64,000 bases of DNA from Paenibacillus phytohabitans (GCF_013141775.1 NZ_WHOB01000067.1:16332-80331), one strand, 5' to 3'. Positions 25,607-34,838 are shown, counted from the stretch's first letter. Translations and numbers: made by a program. Notes: generated from the letters alone by a model not told the origin.

Positions 25607-28600
25607 CTACTCCCTCGCTGTCCAAATATTCAGCGCACGCGAGCGGACCGCAAGGTTCGTATGATTTCTGAACGACCGCAAACGCTCTGCCGGTTCCGGG
25701 CTCCAATGTAGAGCCTGTCCTGCTACTTCCAGCAATGAAAGTCCCATATACGGGGATTCGTAACGCTGCTCAGCCCCTAACACATCCACAATTTCGAGCA
25801 GAATCTCGGGATTCCAGTACCCTGTGCTGTCTTGTATGCTATGGGCGATCTGGCTGTACGCCTCGCTTAACAGCTGCGGCTGATCTGACATGCCATCAAC
25901 CATCCGGTTCAGATACGCGGCGGATTCCTCCACGTTATTCCAGTCCATGGCTGCGATATACAACTTCATCACAAGCTGCTGTAAAGTCTCATCGGGTGCG
26001 TGACAATCGATCAGTCCCAGGTACAAAGGGATAAGATGGATACGTGTATTCTTCGGCAACGAGGTCAGCTGGTTGATTAATTTCTGGAGGCGCTGCCGGT
26101 GAGGCAAATCTCTTCCCGCAGCTGCATTCTGATCCCCGCTTATCCCTGTACCGGCCAGCTTCCGGCAAACACCAATTACAACCTCGTTGACCTTGCCGTC
26201 GCGGCAGGTTTCGATCAGCGTATTCACCGCAACTTCCCATCTCGTGCTGTCTTCCAGGTCCGTAATCGCCTGAGCAGCGGCAGCAGCAATCACATCTTCA
26301 TTTCCATTAGTCCACCAAATCATTGAAGCAAACGCGTATCTGCCAACGGACGCATCCGGATGATCGGCAATCTCAATGATTAAGGCCAGATAGCGCGGTC
26401 TATAGTCAAACGGGAGAGCATTAGGCTGCTGGGATAATAAGCTTAGTGCGATATCACTCTGCGGGGAAGCAGCGATCGCCCTTAGAATCTCCCAGCTGCG
26501 TTCATCATCCAAAAGCTGCTTCGCAGCATGCCCTATGGCGATGATCACATCCTTATGGGCGTTTGGCTTGCCGAGCTCGTTCAGGAGCAGCGGAAGGCTG
26601 TCCTCACTTCTATACGCGCCCAGCAAGCGGATGGCTTCTTTCCGGACCGTAATCTTCAGCTTATCCCTGTTTAGCAGCTCTTTCAGCAAGGTAACCAATA
26701 ACACCGGATTCACTCTGCGGATGCACCTTGGTATGGAGTACATAGCTACACGTGCCCGGTCTCCATCCAGATTATCCAGCAGAACAGGGAGCACCTTCTC
26801 CGGCTCCTCCAGCAGTGACAGGGCATGAAGTGCCGCCTCTGCTACAGCGACTTCCTTATCCTGTACCAGTCCAAGCAGCCTGTCCGGGCCAAGATCAGGC
26901 ATACCGGCCATAATCCTGATCACTCTTGCACGCTCGGACAGACTGCGCTTAGGATCATCCGCAATTTTCGCTAAGAGGGAACTGTAAGCTTGCTGCTGAC
27001 GCGGCAGCCACCGGTAGAATCCGCTCTCCGCCGGCACGGGATAAATCGTTTTGCCTGACAGGAACCTGCCTTTGATCACAGCCCCCGAAATGAATGGATC
27101 GAGCCACTCCTGACGCTTCAAGTGCAGGTGCCGGAACACTTCATGGATCGTAATATACGATTTATCCGAAGCCAATAGTTCCTTAACTCTGGCATCACGC
27201 GTCTGATGTGGCTCAAGCCAGAGCCGGGTTGCACGCATAGCTATTGCATCTGCCGTGGACCTCGTGGCTTCCTTTAACAGATTCTGAAGTTTAATAATAC
27301 CGTGACCTCTTTTGCCAAAAGAACCCGCCAGGCTCATTACCAGATAGTAGTTCTCTGTCCGGTTGGCCTGTGCAGCAAAGGCATAAATGCCGTCGAAGAT
27401 CCTCTCTTCTACGCCCTGGGGCAGTTTTTCCAGTGATGGAAGGGATAGCTGCCCGTTCTGCTTGGCCAGCTTCTTGATTGTATCTAACGCGAACTTGAAC
27501 AGCTCACCGTGAGGCTGCCCTGCGTTATGCCGCAGAATCGCAAAGGCCAGCTGCTGGACAGAGAACTTCGTACCATGCGAGGTATCTCTGGCATCGATAA
27601 CACTATCAACGAGTAAAGTAAGCGCCTGCACATGGGCATCCTCGTATACAGACGCAGGACTTTCCGACAGCTCCTTGAACACTGCGCTGCGGACAGGGTC
27701 CTGGTCATTCTTAATCCGGCCCAGATAGACCAGGGTTTCATTCATCCCCTGCCTCGACAGAACCGTACTTCGGATCAGCTGCATAAGCGCCGTAGCACGT
27801 TCGTCTGCACTGGATACCCGTGTGGCCAGCTCAAGCTGCTCTCTTGAATGAAGAATGGAGCGGCTGGCGGTAATACGGAGGGTGCGGTCCCGGTTATCCT
27901 TGATCTCACGAAGGCCAAGCATCCGGGCAGCCTCCTTATCACGCAAGGCATGCGGCAATACATACAGTAATTTTTCCGGGAAAATCCGCTCTTTGCGTCT
28001 ATCCTCCTCATACACGGCATCAAAAATCACCTTGCGGTTAGACGGCGCCATATGTTCAAGCAGCTTCGCTACATGCATAGGGTAATCTGCGAGTAATTTC
28101 GCAATCCCGATCCACTGGTCTATGGACAGAACTTTCTTTCTTTTCAGCACAGCCTCAGGAACACCATGGGACAGCAGATCACTCCGCAATTCCGTTTGTG
28201 TCAGCAGCTGAAACACCTTATCCGGATTCTGGCGCACAAGTGTGCCCAGATGTTCTTTGAGTGCAGGATGTATAATGCCCATAGGACCGTGATTCAGTGC
28301 ACACGCAAGCATCAGATCCGCCTTATGATTGCACAGATGCTCCATAGCAGACGAGAACCTCGACCAGACATGCCCTTTTTCCCTGAGTGGGGTGCTCTCC
28401 AGCGTGGCTGCGAAGTATTCCGCTACTACATCAAGATGCCGGCTGGCTAACTTCTTCCAGTCTCTGATGGCAAAACCGATATCCGCAAGCCACTTGCTAA
28501 CCGTTGCCGCATGGCAGGCCTGCAGTATAATCGCTGCCTCCTCCGCACCCCACCGGGCGTATACCACAGGTAACAGGCGTTCCGCCAGTTCCTGACGGTC

Positions 28601-28969
28601 TATCTGTGAAATGGTGCGGAGCAGCTTGCGGCGGCAATCATGTGATAAATGCGGGAGCTCACGTTCAATCTCTTCATCTGAAGCTGCTTTGGATAGCAGA
28701 CCCGCAGCCGTGTTCCTGATGCTTGCCAGAGGATGCCGCAGCGCAGACAGAATAACCGGGGCATCCAGTGTGGCGATGGCACCCATTAAGGCAAGGCGCG
28801 CTTCATACGCACCGCCCTCCAGTAATGAGGCCAGTAATTCGGAGTACCGGGCTGATCCCAGGTGCTCACGGCCCAATGTCGTTACTTTTCTGATTCTGTC
28901 GGAGTAACCTAGTGAATCCAGTTCTTTAAGTAAGCTCTGCTTGTCCAATGGATCTCTTCTCAAAATCAT
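25607..28969 (-). CDS. Very large HEAT-repeat protein, unknown function
   Basis: An 1120-residue protein made almost entirely of paired amphipathic helices. Repeats of the HEAT/PBS-lyase type are clearest in two blocks, about residues 60-110 (ALRHPLASIRNTAAGLLSKA) and about 690-850 (VQDKEVAVAEAALHALSLL, LGKPNAHKDVIIAIGHAAKQLL). No signal peptide, membrane helix or catalytic motif was seen, so it is probably a cytosolic protein-binding scaffold. The ATG has GAGGAGTT directly upstream. It is followed, 101 bases on, by pcp on the same strand with no clear terminator. A copy of the hairpin repeat family lies 42 bases upstream of its start. Confidence 0.75.
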   Translation of the reverse strand: MILRRDPLDKQSLLKELDSLGYSDRIRKVTTLGREHLGSARYSELLASLLEGGAYEARLALMGAIATLDAPVILSALRHPLASIRNTAAGLLSKAASDEEIERELPHLSHDCRRKLLRTISQIDRQELAERLLPVVYARWGAEEAAIILQACHAATVSKWLADIGFAIRDWKKLASRHLDVVAEYFAATLESTPLREKGHVWSRFSSAMEHLCNHKADLMLACALNHGPMGIIHPALKEHLGTLVRQNPDKVFQLLTQTELRSDLLSHGVPEAVLKRKKVLSIDQWIGIAKLLADYPMHVAKLLEHMAPSNRKVIFDAVYEEDRRKERIFPEKLLYVLPHALRDKEAARMLGLREIKDNRDRTLRITASRSILHSREQLELATRVSSADERATALMQLIRSTVLSRQGMNETLVYLGRIKNDQDPVRSAVFKELSESPASVYEDAHVQALTLLVDSVIDARDTSHGTKFSVQQLAFAILRHNAGQPHGELFKFALDTIKKLAKQNGQLSLPSLEKLPQGVEERIFDGIYAFAAQANRTENYYLVMSLAGSFGKRGHGIIKLQNLLKEATRSTADAIAMRATRLWLEPHQTRDARVKELLASDKSYITIHEVFRHLHLKRQEWLDPFISGAVIKGRFLSGKTIYPVPAESGFYRWLPRQQQAYSSLLAKIADDPKRSLSERARVIRIMAGMPDLGPDRLLGLVQDKEVAVAEAALHALSLLEEPEKVLPVLLDNLDGDRARVAMYSIPRCIRRVNPVLLVTLLKELLNRDKLKITVRKEAIRLLGAYRSEDSLPLLLNELGKPNAHKDVIIAIGHAAKQLLDDERSWEILRAIAASPQSDIALSLLSQQPNALPFDYRPRYLALIIEIADHPDASVGRYAFASMIWWTNGNEDVIAAAAAQAITDLEDSTRWEVAVNTLIETCRDGKVNEVVIGVCRKLAGTGISGDQNAAAGRDLPHRQRLQKLINQLTSLPKNTRIHLIPLYLGLIDCHAPDETLQQLVMKLYIAAMDWNNVEESAAYLNRMVDGMSDQPQLLSEAYSQIAHSIQDSTGYWNPEILLEIVDVLGAEQRYESPYMGLSLLEVAGQALHWSPEPAERLRSFRNHTNLAVRSRALNIWTARE

Positions 28970-29010
28970 AACTCCTCCTCGTTAACCTGTTCTGGTTCCA
29001 TTCATTATAG

Positions 29011-29075
29011 GCTGAACTTAAGATACTAACTTAAACTCAATTGTCACTACGGTGAATATTTGCGCTATTGTTATT
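29011..29075. repeat. Second repeat family, copy A (partial)
   Basis: GCTGAACTTAAGATACTAAC, then TTAA and CACTACGGTGAATATTTG, match copy B (30009-30145) closely. The GGACTTCCGG part that follows in copies B and C is missing or degenerate here. It sits 42 bases upstream of the HEAT-repeat gene and contains or abuts a minus-strand TATAAT (29004-29009). Confidence 0.65.
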
Positions 29076-29107
29076 TTCTTTTATTCAGCTTAGATAATCT
29101 CCTTAAC

Positions 29108-29166
29108 AAAAAAAGGCAACCCTAATCCGGTTATTCAACCGTCTTCAAGATTACCCGTTGCAAGCC
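29108..29166 (-). terminator. Terminator of yaaA
   Basis: On the minus strand GCAAC...TAATC pairs with GATTA...GTTGC around a 20-base loop and is followed by seven T (29108-29114). It begins directly after the yaaA stop codon. Confidence 0.7.
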
Positions 29167-29937
29167 TTACTCTACCATTTCATTCTTATCGCGCTTCTGT
29201 TGGATAAACACATACGTGTTCTCATCTGACAAGGCTTCTGCAAATGCGAAATCAAACCCGTCGAAGCCTTTGATATCCTCCACGCGGGTAATTTGCCGCT
29301 CGGCCATGTAGCGGACCATTTCGCCCCTGGCCATCTTGACCAGCGTCGCCCGCTCAACCACCTTGCCGCCGATGTCCTGCCCGAACACCACACTAATCAT
29401 TCGAGCGTCCTTGCCAATGTACGGGGAGATACACTTGCTGTATTCCTTGGAAGCCAGGTTCAGAATGATGTCACTCTCCGATAATAGCTGGTCCGCCAGC
29501 CTTCTATTCCAGAACTCATAGAGAGAACTGAAGCCCTTACCGCCCAGCTTAGCCTGCATCTCCAGCCTGTACGGTACAACGCCATCAAAAGGTCTGACGA
29601 TCCCATAGAACCCAGACAAGATCCGCAAGTGCTGCTGAAGATAGTCCAGCTCCTCCGTCTGAAAGATCCCGGGCGCCATGTATTGGTACTGTATTCCCTC
29701 ATATGAGAAGATAGCCGGCGTCAGATTCCTGGTGACATCCATCTCCCGGATCCGTTCCATATTCAGCGTGGCGATGGCATCATTGCATTTCCATAGCGCT
29801 TTGGCTTCTTCATAATTCAACTTGCGTAATAAGCCCAGAAGAGTCTGCGAATCGCTGATGAACTGCGGCACTTGGCGGTAATCCAAGAAATCCGTGTCCG
29901 TCTTCATCTTCTTGGCAGGCGATATAATGATTCTCAT
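29167..29937 (-). CDS. yaaA: Peroxide stress protein YaaA
   Basis: A 256-residue YaaA (DUF328) protein. Diagnostic segments are MRIIISPAKKM at the start, ALWKCNDAIA, PAIFSYEGIQYQYM, LSGFYGIVRPFDGVVPYRLEMQ and NLASKEYSK. In E. coli YaaA lowers free iron during hydrogen peroxide stress and binds DNA with a helix-hairpin-helix fold. The ATG has AAGGGAG upstream. It appears to be a single-gene transcript, with a terminator after it and a hairpin repeat before it. Confidence 0.96.
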   Translation of the reverse strand: MRIIISPAKKMKTDTDFLDYRQVPQFISDSQTLLGLLRKLNYEEAKALWKCNDAIATLNMERIREMDVTRNLTPAIFSYEGIQYQYMAPGIFQTEELDYLQQHLRILSGFYGIVRPFDGVVPYRLEMQAKLGGKGFSSLYEFWNRRLADQLLSESDIILNLASKEYSKCISPYIGKDARMISVVFGQDIGGKVVERATLVKMARGEMVRYMAERQITRVEDIKGFDGFDFAFAEALSDENTYVFIQQKRDKNEMVE

Positions 29938-30008
29938 GCTGCTCCCTTTTCTACCCCTGCGGGGAAAACTTAATGTACCTTTATACTATCATAATTTATA
30001 TTATATAA

Positions 30009-30145
30009 GCTGAACTCAAGATACTAACTTAGTATACTAACTTAAAGCTTAGTCGTCACTGCGGTGAATATTTGGACTTCCGGCCGCTGTTGTCCCAGAT
30101 TTCTTGATTATTACCGCTCTTACAGTTCCAAAATCCCCCTTCGTT
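30009..30145. repeat. Second repeat family, copy B
   Basis: It opens with GCTGAACTCAAGATACTAAC and continues with CACTGCGGTGAATATTTGGA, CTTCCGGCCGCTGTTGTC, CAGATTTCTTGATTATTACC and GCTCTTACAGTTCCAAAATC. The second half matches copy C apart from a 36-base segment that copy C has in addition. It lies about 70 bases upstream of yaaA. Confidence 0.75.
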
Positions 30146-30186
30146 CCTTCCCGCCTTTTGTTACTTCTTCTATCCATCTTATTTAG

Positions 30187-31353
30187 TTATTCGCTGGCAA
30201 GCGGCACAAATACGGAGGCACAGTTCGCCTGCCGGAAACGGGCGATCACATGCCTGCTCCAGTCACGTGTATACTCAGGGTGAGCATTCAGGAATAACTC
30301 ATCCAGATGATTGAACGCCACATCATACGGCATACCCGGATTATCACCATTCACTTCGAGCTGGGTAATGTGCAGATAGATGCCTCCGGGCACTGTAATC
30401 TTTTCCACGCAATCAGGAAGTGACTCAAAGGTGCTGACTCTGGTGCCGAAGCAGGAGTTCACCTTCCCCTCCTCCTCACTGTTCACCGGAAAACCGTAAT
30501 AATCATGCAGATAATATTTAGCCGCCTCAGTGGCGAATACCTGGTCCTGCACGTCGAAATATTTCGTGATTACAAACTCCTCATCATCCGGCAGCGTCAT
30601 GCTGCAGGCGATCTTCATCTCCGGCAATGTCACCGCCTTGAAGCGCAAAGAGTCAAACCGCTCCGCATCCTTTCCCGGTATCTTAACGGGTTCGTATTTG
30701 GTGAGAATCTCCCCTGAGTCATCATATGTATTGAAGCTAAGGCCGGAAGGGTTATAGACGTAGCTGGTGTCATTACGGAATTGGCCAACGAAATATTCAT
30801 CTGCATGCATCCGCTCATCATAGCCGATCCGTCCAGCCTCCTTAGTCTCGTTGATTAGGACTTTGGCATAGCAGCAAGCTGGCACTGTAAGCGTCTCCGT
30901 ATATTCCGGCAAATGGGCGGGCAACCCGTCGAAGCTGCTTACCTCATACCCCACAATGACTTTATAATTGCCGTCACCCTGTACCTCTGATCGTACGGTA
31001 ACAACCTCTTTGCCTTTGATTTGCCGGCTGATGAGACCAGAGAGGAGCGCGATATCGCCTTCTGAAGTCAGCTTCTTGGTATACAAGTAATCATTCAACG
31101 TACAGCTCGCATGCTCAGACCTATGGAAACCGCCATACCCCCGGCTCTCATACGAAACCGGCAGCGCGATACCCACCACTTTCATCTCCGGCCGGTCCAC
31201 AATACTGCACAGCTCTGTAATCTGTTCTACATGAATCTCACTTGTAATTCCCATCTGCTTCATCTCCTCCACCATTCTCAGGATTACCGGCTTCACACGG
31301 GGACTGTAATCTTCGGGCGCTTGCTGCGGCAGTGCTTGGTTTCTTAGATTCAT
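30187..31353 (-). CDS. Tandem GyrI-like (effector-binding) domain protein without a DNA-binding domain
   Basis: A 388-residue protein that appears to hold two related GyrI/AraC-effector-binding domains, about 50-200 and 220-380; segments such as YDERMHADEYFVGQF and TVPGGIYLHITQLEVNG recall the family's ligand pocket strands. There is no helix-turn-helix. Such domains bind small hydrophobic or cationic molecules. The neighbouring AraC gene (31591-32859) carries related domains, suggesting a shared ligand. The ATG at 31353 has GGGAG upstream. Family assignment is from pattern only. Confidence 0.55.
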   Translation of the reverse strand: MNLRNQALPQQAPEDYSPRVKPVILRMVEEMKQMGITSEIHVEQITELCSIVDRPEMKVVGIALPVSYESRGYGGFHRSEHASCTLNDYLYTKKLTSEGDIALLSGLISRQIKGKEVVTVRSEVQGDGNYKVIVGYEVSSFDGLPAHLPEYTETLTVPACCYAKVLINETKEAGRIGYDERMHADEYFVGQFRNDTSYVYNPSGLSFNTYDDSGEILTKYEPVKIPGKDAERFDSLRFKAVTLPEMKIACSMTLPDDEEFVITKYFDVQDQVFATEAAKYYLHDYYGFPVNSEEEGKVNSCFGTRVSTFESLPDCVEKITVPGGIYLHITQLEVNGDNPGMPYDVAFNHLDELFLNAHPEYTRDWSRHVIARFRQANCASVFVPLASE

Positions 31354-31386
31354 TTGTGTGCTCCCTTCCTATATAGATGTTGTTCA

Positions 31387-31516
31387 TAACTGCGGTGAAT
31401 ATTTGGACTTCCGGCCGCTGTTGTCACCAGATTTCCTGATTGTTACCGCTATCCGCAGTAGAAATCCGGTGACAAAGGCGGAGGCACCGCTCCTACAGTT
31501 CCAAAATCCCCCTCCG
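31387..31516. repeat. Second repeat family, copy C (hairpin form)
   Basis: It opens with ACTGCGGTGAATATTTGGAC and ends TTCCAAAATCCCCCTCCGC. Compared with copy B it has an extra 36 bases bounded by ACCGCT repeats. With that segment the element folds: TTGTCACCAGATTTC (about 31421-31435) pairs with GAAATCCGGTGACAA (about 31460-31475) with one mismatch, and the outer arms GCGGTGAATATTTGG and CCAAAATCCCCCTCCGC can pair roughly. It lies 34 bases upstream of the GyrI-domain gene. Confidence 0.75.
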
Positions 31517-31590
31517 CTATTCTCATCCTGTATTGTCTTCCTCAGTTCAATCTATATAGATTTAGTTTATAGATGACCGCCTACTAAATA

Positions 31591-32859
31591 TTATCCGTTC
31601 TTAACATCTTTCAGCTTGATCCACACTCTCATTGTGATAGCGTCCGGGTCACCCTGACCTCCGGTCTCATAGGTAGTAAAAGCAGGCAGCTCATCCTTAC
31701 TCCATCCGTGCTCCTGTATCCATGTATCCAAAAGAGCAATAAACACTCCGCGGTCACTACAGCTGCTGCACTCAAGCATCGCATAACGGCCTGCGGCAAC
31801 CCGCATTACTTCTAGCCCGCTATTTATGGGAAGCTCTATCGCCTGTTCCAGCCGCACTCCGCAGGTGTAGCTTAAGCCCTTTTGGGCTACATAGAATTCC
31901 CTAACTGCGCTTATCGCCTCAGGGGTATGCCGGGAAATATAGTTCATCACCGCAGCAGATGCCTCCTCCTCTGCCTGATCCCCTTCCCGGGACGACACCA
32001 GAAACTCCAAGCCTGCACAGAAGTTCACACTAATCTTGTCATAATCCGTCCGCCTCTTCACCGGCAGATACAGAATTAGCTTCCTCACCTTTCTGCTTTT
32101 GCAGATATATTCTTCGAAATAACGCCCGTCATCCTGCACGAACATGCTGGTTCGCAGCCACTTCAGATAGAGATAATCCCATGCCAGCCCGATCTCGGCC
32201 TCATCGTTCCTAACGGTTGTCTTCGCGAAGGTTGAACTGAATTTTTGAGCCAGCTTTATTTCCTGAAAAGTGCTGTCTGCCAGTCTGTCTAGCAAATCCG
32301 CATCATACTCCACAGCGAGTTCATAACAGAATAAGCCGTCCCGCTGCTGCCCGTTTCTGCCGAAGATTCTGCCCGGGTATTCTGGTATTAGAAAATGCAG
32401 CGCTTCTAGCGCTTGTTGCTCAATGCCGTACTGCTTGGGATGATAGAATTTCGCGCGTAAGGTCTTGGGGATCGTTTCAGCAGTGACGGTTACCTGCCGG
32501 ATGGTTTCACTGTCGAATCTGGGGAAGAAGTAGCAGGCTTCACTCTTCTGGTACTCTAGCGGTGTCATATGGGTTGCGGATTTCACGTATTTGCACAAAG
32601 CCTGCTGGGAGCTATAGCCACAGGAGTAGGCAATCTCAGCAAGCGGACGCTGCGAAGCTCGGATCAGCCCGAGCGCGGCTGCCAGCCTGCGCTTGCGTAT
32701 GTATTCTTTTACCGAGTGTCCTGTATAGGTGTAGAAGTCACGATACAGCTGCATCAGCGAGGTGTACCCGGCCTGCGCAGCTTGTCCGAGGTTGATGTCT
32801 TCGTATAAACGTTCCTCTATGAAGGCTATGGATTGCTTGAAGCGGGTGGATTTGTCCAT
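31591..32859 (-). CDS. AraC-family regulator with C-terminal GyrI-like domains
   Basis: A 422-residue regulator. An N-terminal AraC double helix-turn-helix (about 8-105, INLGQAAQAGYTSLMQLYRDFYTYTGHSVKEYI and LAEIAYSCGYSSQQALCKYVKSATHMTPLEYQ) is followed by about 300 residues resembling one or two effector-binding domains, the last ending EHGWSKDELPAFTTYETGG. This arrangement (DNA-binding domain first) is that of the Rob/BmrR-type effector sensors in Firmicutes. It would sense a small molecule in the cytosol. It is upstream of the GyrI-only gene and divergent from the flagellin. Confidence 0.82.
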   Translation of the reverse strand: MDKSTRFKQSIAFIEERLYEDINLGQAAQAGYTSLMQLYRDFYTYTGHSVKEYIRKRRLAAALGLIRASQRPLAEIAYSCGYSSQQALCKYVKSATHMTPLEYQKSEACYFFPRFDSETIRQVTVTAETIPKTLRAKFYHPKQYGIEQQALEALHFLIPEYPGRIFGRNGQQRDGLFCYELAVEYDADLLDRLADSTFQEIKLAQKFSSTFAKTTVRNDEAEIGLAWDYLYLKWLRTSMFVQDDGRYFEEYICKSRKVRKLILYLPVKRRTDYDKISVNFCAGLEFLVSSREGDQAEEEASAAVMNYISRHTPEAISAVREFYVAQKGLSYTCGVRLEQAIELPINSGLEVMRVAAGRYAMLECSSCSDRGVFIALLDTWIQEHGWSKDELPAFTTYETGGQGDPDAITMRVWIKLKDVKNG

Positions 32860-32957
32860 GGGAAGTCCTCCATTCTTTTATAGTAAATGTATCAATGTGT
32901 GATCCATTTGTGTATTATCACCATCACATAAATGCAAAAAGAACCCGTGAAGAGTCA

Positions 32958-32985
32958 TGGACGCTGTGTCTATTTTTGTGATAAT
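32958..32985 (+). promoter_or_regulatory. Possible promoter of the flagellin gene
   Basis: TGGACG (32958-32963), a 16-base spacer and GATAAT (32980-32985) form a plausible sigma-A promoter. I do not see the sigma-D type (TAAA then GCCGATAA) that normally drives flagellin genes in this group. Confidence 0.4.
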
Positions 32986-33026
32986 ATGTATGAGAATTTA
33001 CAATATTTATCTCCGAGGTATGAACT

Positions 33027-34838
33027 ATGATAATTTCACATAATCTATCTGCTCTAAATGCAAATAATATGCTGCGAAGAAACACCAAGGCCAGTTCCAA
33101 CAGTATGGAAAAGCTGTCATCTGGCTTACGCATCAACAAAGCAGCTGACGATGCTGCAGGCTTATCCATTTCCGAGAAAATGCGAGGACAAATCAGAGGA
33201 TTGGAGCAGGCATCCAGGAATATTCAGGACGGTGTATCCCTCGTTCAAACAGCTGAAGGCAGCTTGAACGAGATGAATGAAATTCTGCAAAGACAACGAA
33301 AATTGATAGTTCAGGGATTGAATGGTACAAATAGCGATCGCGACAGGCAGATGATCGACCAGGAAATAAAGCAGCTTACCGACGCCTTAGACAGCCTGTC
33401 AAAGAGTTCTGAATTTAATACAATTAACCTGCTGGCACGGGATGATTACACAATCCTTGCTGATCGTTCAAGCAGCAGTTCAATCTCTGGTGTAACTGAT
33501 CCGCCTCCAGTAACTACAGTATCTACCAGTGTAGTCTACAAACCGCAAGGAACACCCGATGAACCCAAGCATGTCATAAGTAATACAGATACCACAGTAA
33601 CGAGTCATACATATTCGAGTACCAATACTAACATTCCGATTACCACTCCAGACGGAAGCGCCGGATATAATGAGTATAATGTTGATACTCACACAATAAC
33701 CACAACGGATACCAATAATACTGTCTACGAAACGTTAACAGCATCAAATGATCCGCAATACTCCAAGCCTGCCTATTGGTTCTCTTCAGGTATGAATAAA
33801 ACCAGCTTTGGACCTAAGGAGCTTGGCGATGTATACGGTGCAATGTTTGAGAATATCGAAGTGAACGGAAGCTCGGTACCTGTTGAATATTCATCACGCA
33901 GCGGCTCTGGAACAGATCCTGCTTGGGATCATATGTGGTTCTCCGGTACGAACCTGTCCATAATGAGATACAGGACAGTACTTCCTGATAACTCCATGGA
34001 GATCAAGTATGTAATCAATAACATGAATACATTTGATACCAACATCAAACTGGACAATATGATTGATCCTCCCGCAAATTCGACAATCACAGATGCAGGT
34101 GGAAATCCGCTGTCTATTGGAAATAATATTATTAATCCTCCATCTGGAAGCAACTTCAACCTGTCGGGGACCGATGCTGATACTGGCCTGAAGTTTGATG
34201 ATTCTTCAGGATTGCTGGCGCCTACAGAGTTGACCATTAATAATCCTGCAGTAGGTCAACCGCAGATTAATTTCGATTGGCAGCTCGATTTACCAGCCGG
34301 TGCGAGTGTAACATTGGGCTTCACTTATGGCCCGTTTTCCTTAAATCTTGGTGTGTATGAGCTAACCCATGAGACCGTTACAACCAAACATATCGATACA
34401 ACTGTGAACACGGATACCACTGATATAGATTACGTTCCACCCAAAGTCGACATTCAGGCAGGGGATAGACAAGATCAGGTCATCCACATCCCCCTGTTCA
34501 ATGTAACCTCGCAGGGATTAGGTATTGCGAATCTGGGAATAGTGCCCCCCTCCATACCTGAGACAGCATTGAAACAGACCGATGCAGCCCTAACGAAAGT
34601 AACGAACTACAGAGGATTATATGGAGCATTGCAGAACCGTATGGAGTACACTTTGGACAATGTGCAGAATTCCAATGAAAACCTGACCTCAGCAGAATCA
34701 CGTATCCGTGATGCCGACATAGCTAAGGAAATGCTGAGTTCCACCAAAGCTAGCATTCTAATTCAGGCTACACAGACAATGCTCGCCCAAGCCAATCAGA
34801 ATCCTCAAGCCGTACTACAGCTGTTAAATTCTGTATAG
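33027..34838 (+). CDS. Flagellin with a large central insert
   Basis: A 603-residue flagellin, about twice the length of B. subtilis Hag. The conserved D0/D1 helices are intact at the N-terminus (MIISHNLSALNANNML...SSGLRINKAADDAAGLSISEKMRGQIRGL, about 1-140) and the C-terminus (ESRIRDADIAKEMLSSTKASILIQATQTMLAQANQNPQAVLQLL, about 555-603), so it should polymerise. Residues about 145-520 are a threonine-, asparagine- and proline-rich insert that looks like surface beta domains; it has no HExxH protease motif. No other flagellar gene lies in the window. The ATG has GAGGT seven bases upstream. The insert is A/T-richer than the neighbouring genes. Confidence 0.93.
   Translation: MIISHNLSALNANNMLRRNTKASSNSMEKLSSGLRINKAADDAAGLSISEKMRGQIRGLEQASRNIQDGVSLVQTAEGSLNEMNEILQRQRKLIVQGLNGTNSDRDRQMIDQEIKQLTDALDSLSKSSEFNTINLLARDDYTILADRSSSSSISGVTDPPPVTTVSTSVVYKPQGTPDEPKHVISNTDTTVTSHTYSSTNTNIPITTPDGSAGYNEYNVDTHTITTTDTNNTVYETLTASNDPQYSKPAYWFSSGMNKTSFGPKELGDVYGAMFENIEVNGSSVPVEYSSRSGSGTDPAWDHMWFSGTNLSIMRYRTVLPDNSMEIKYVINNMNTFDTNIKLDNMIDPPANSTITDAGGNPLSIGNNIINPPSGSNFNLSGTDADTGLKFDDSSGLLAPTELTINNPAVGQPQINFDWQLDLPAGASVTLGFTYGPFSLNLGVYELTHETVTTKHIDTTVNTDTTDIDYVPPKVDIQAGDRQDQVIHIPLFNVTSQGLGIANLGIVPPSIPETALKQTDAALTKVTNYRGLYGALQNRMEYTLDNVQNSNENLTSAESRIRDADIAKEMLSSTKASILIQATQTMLAQANQNPQAVLQLLNSV

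Noticed and set aside
33027..34838. Flagellin with embedded protease (flagellinolysin)
   Set aside because: The insert has no HExxH zinc-protease motif.
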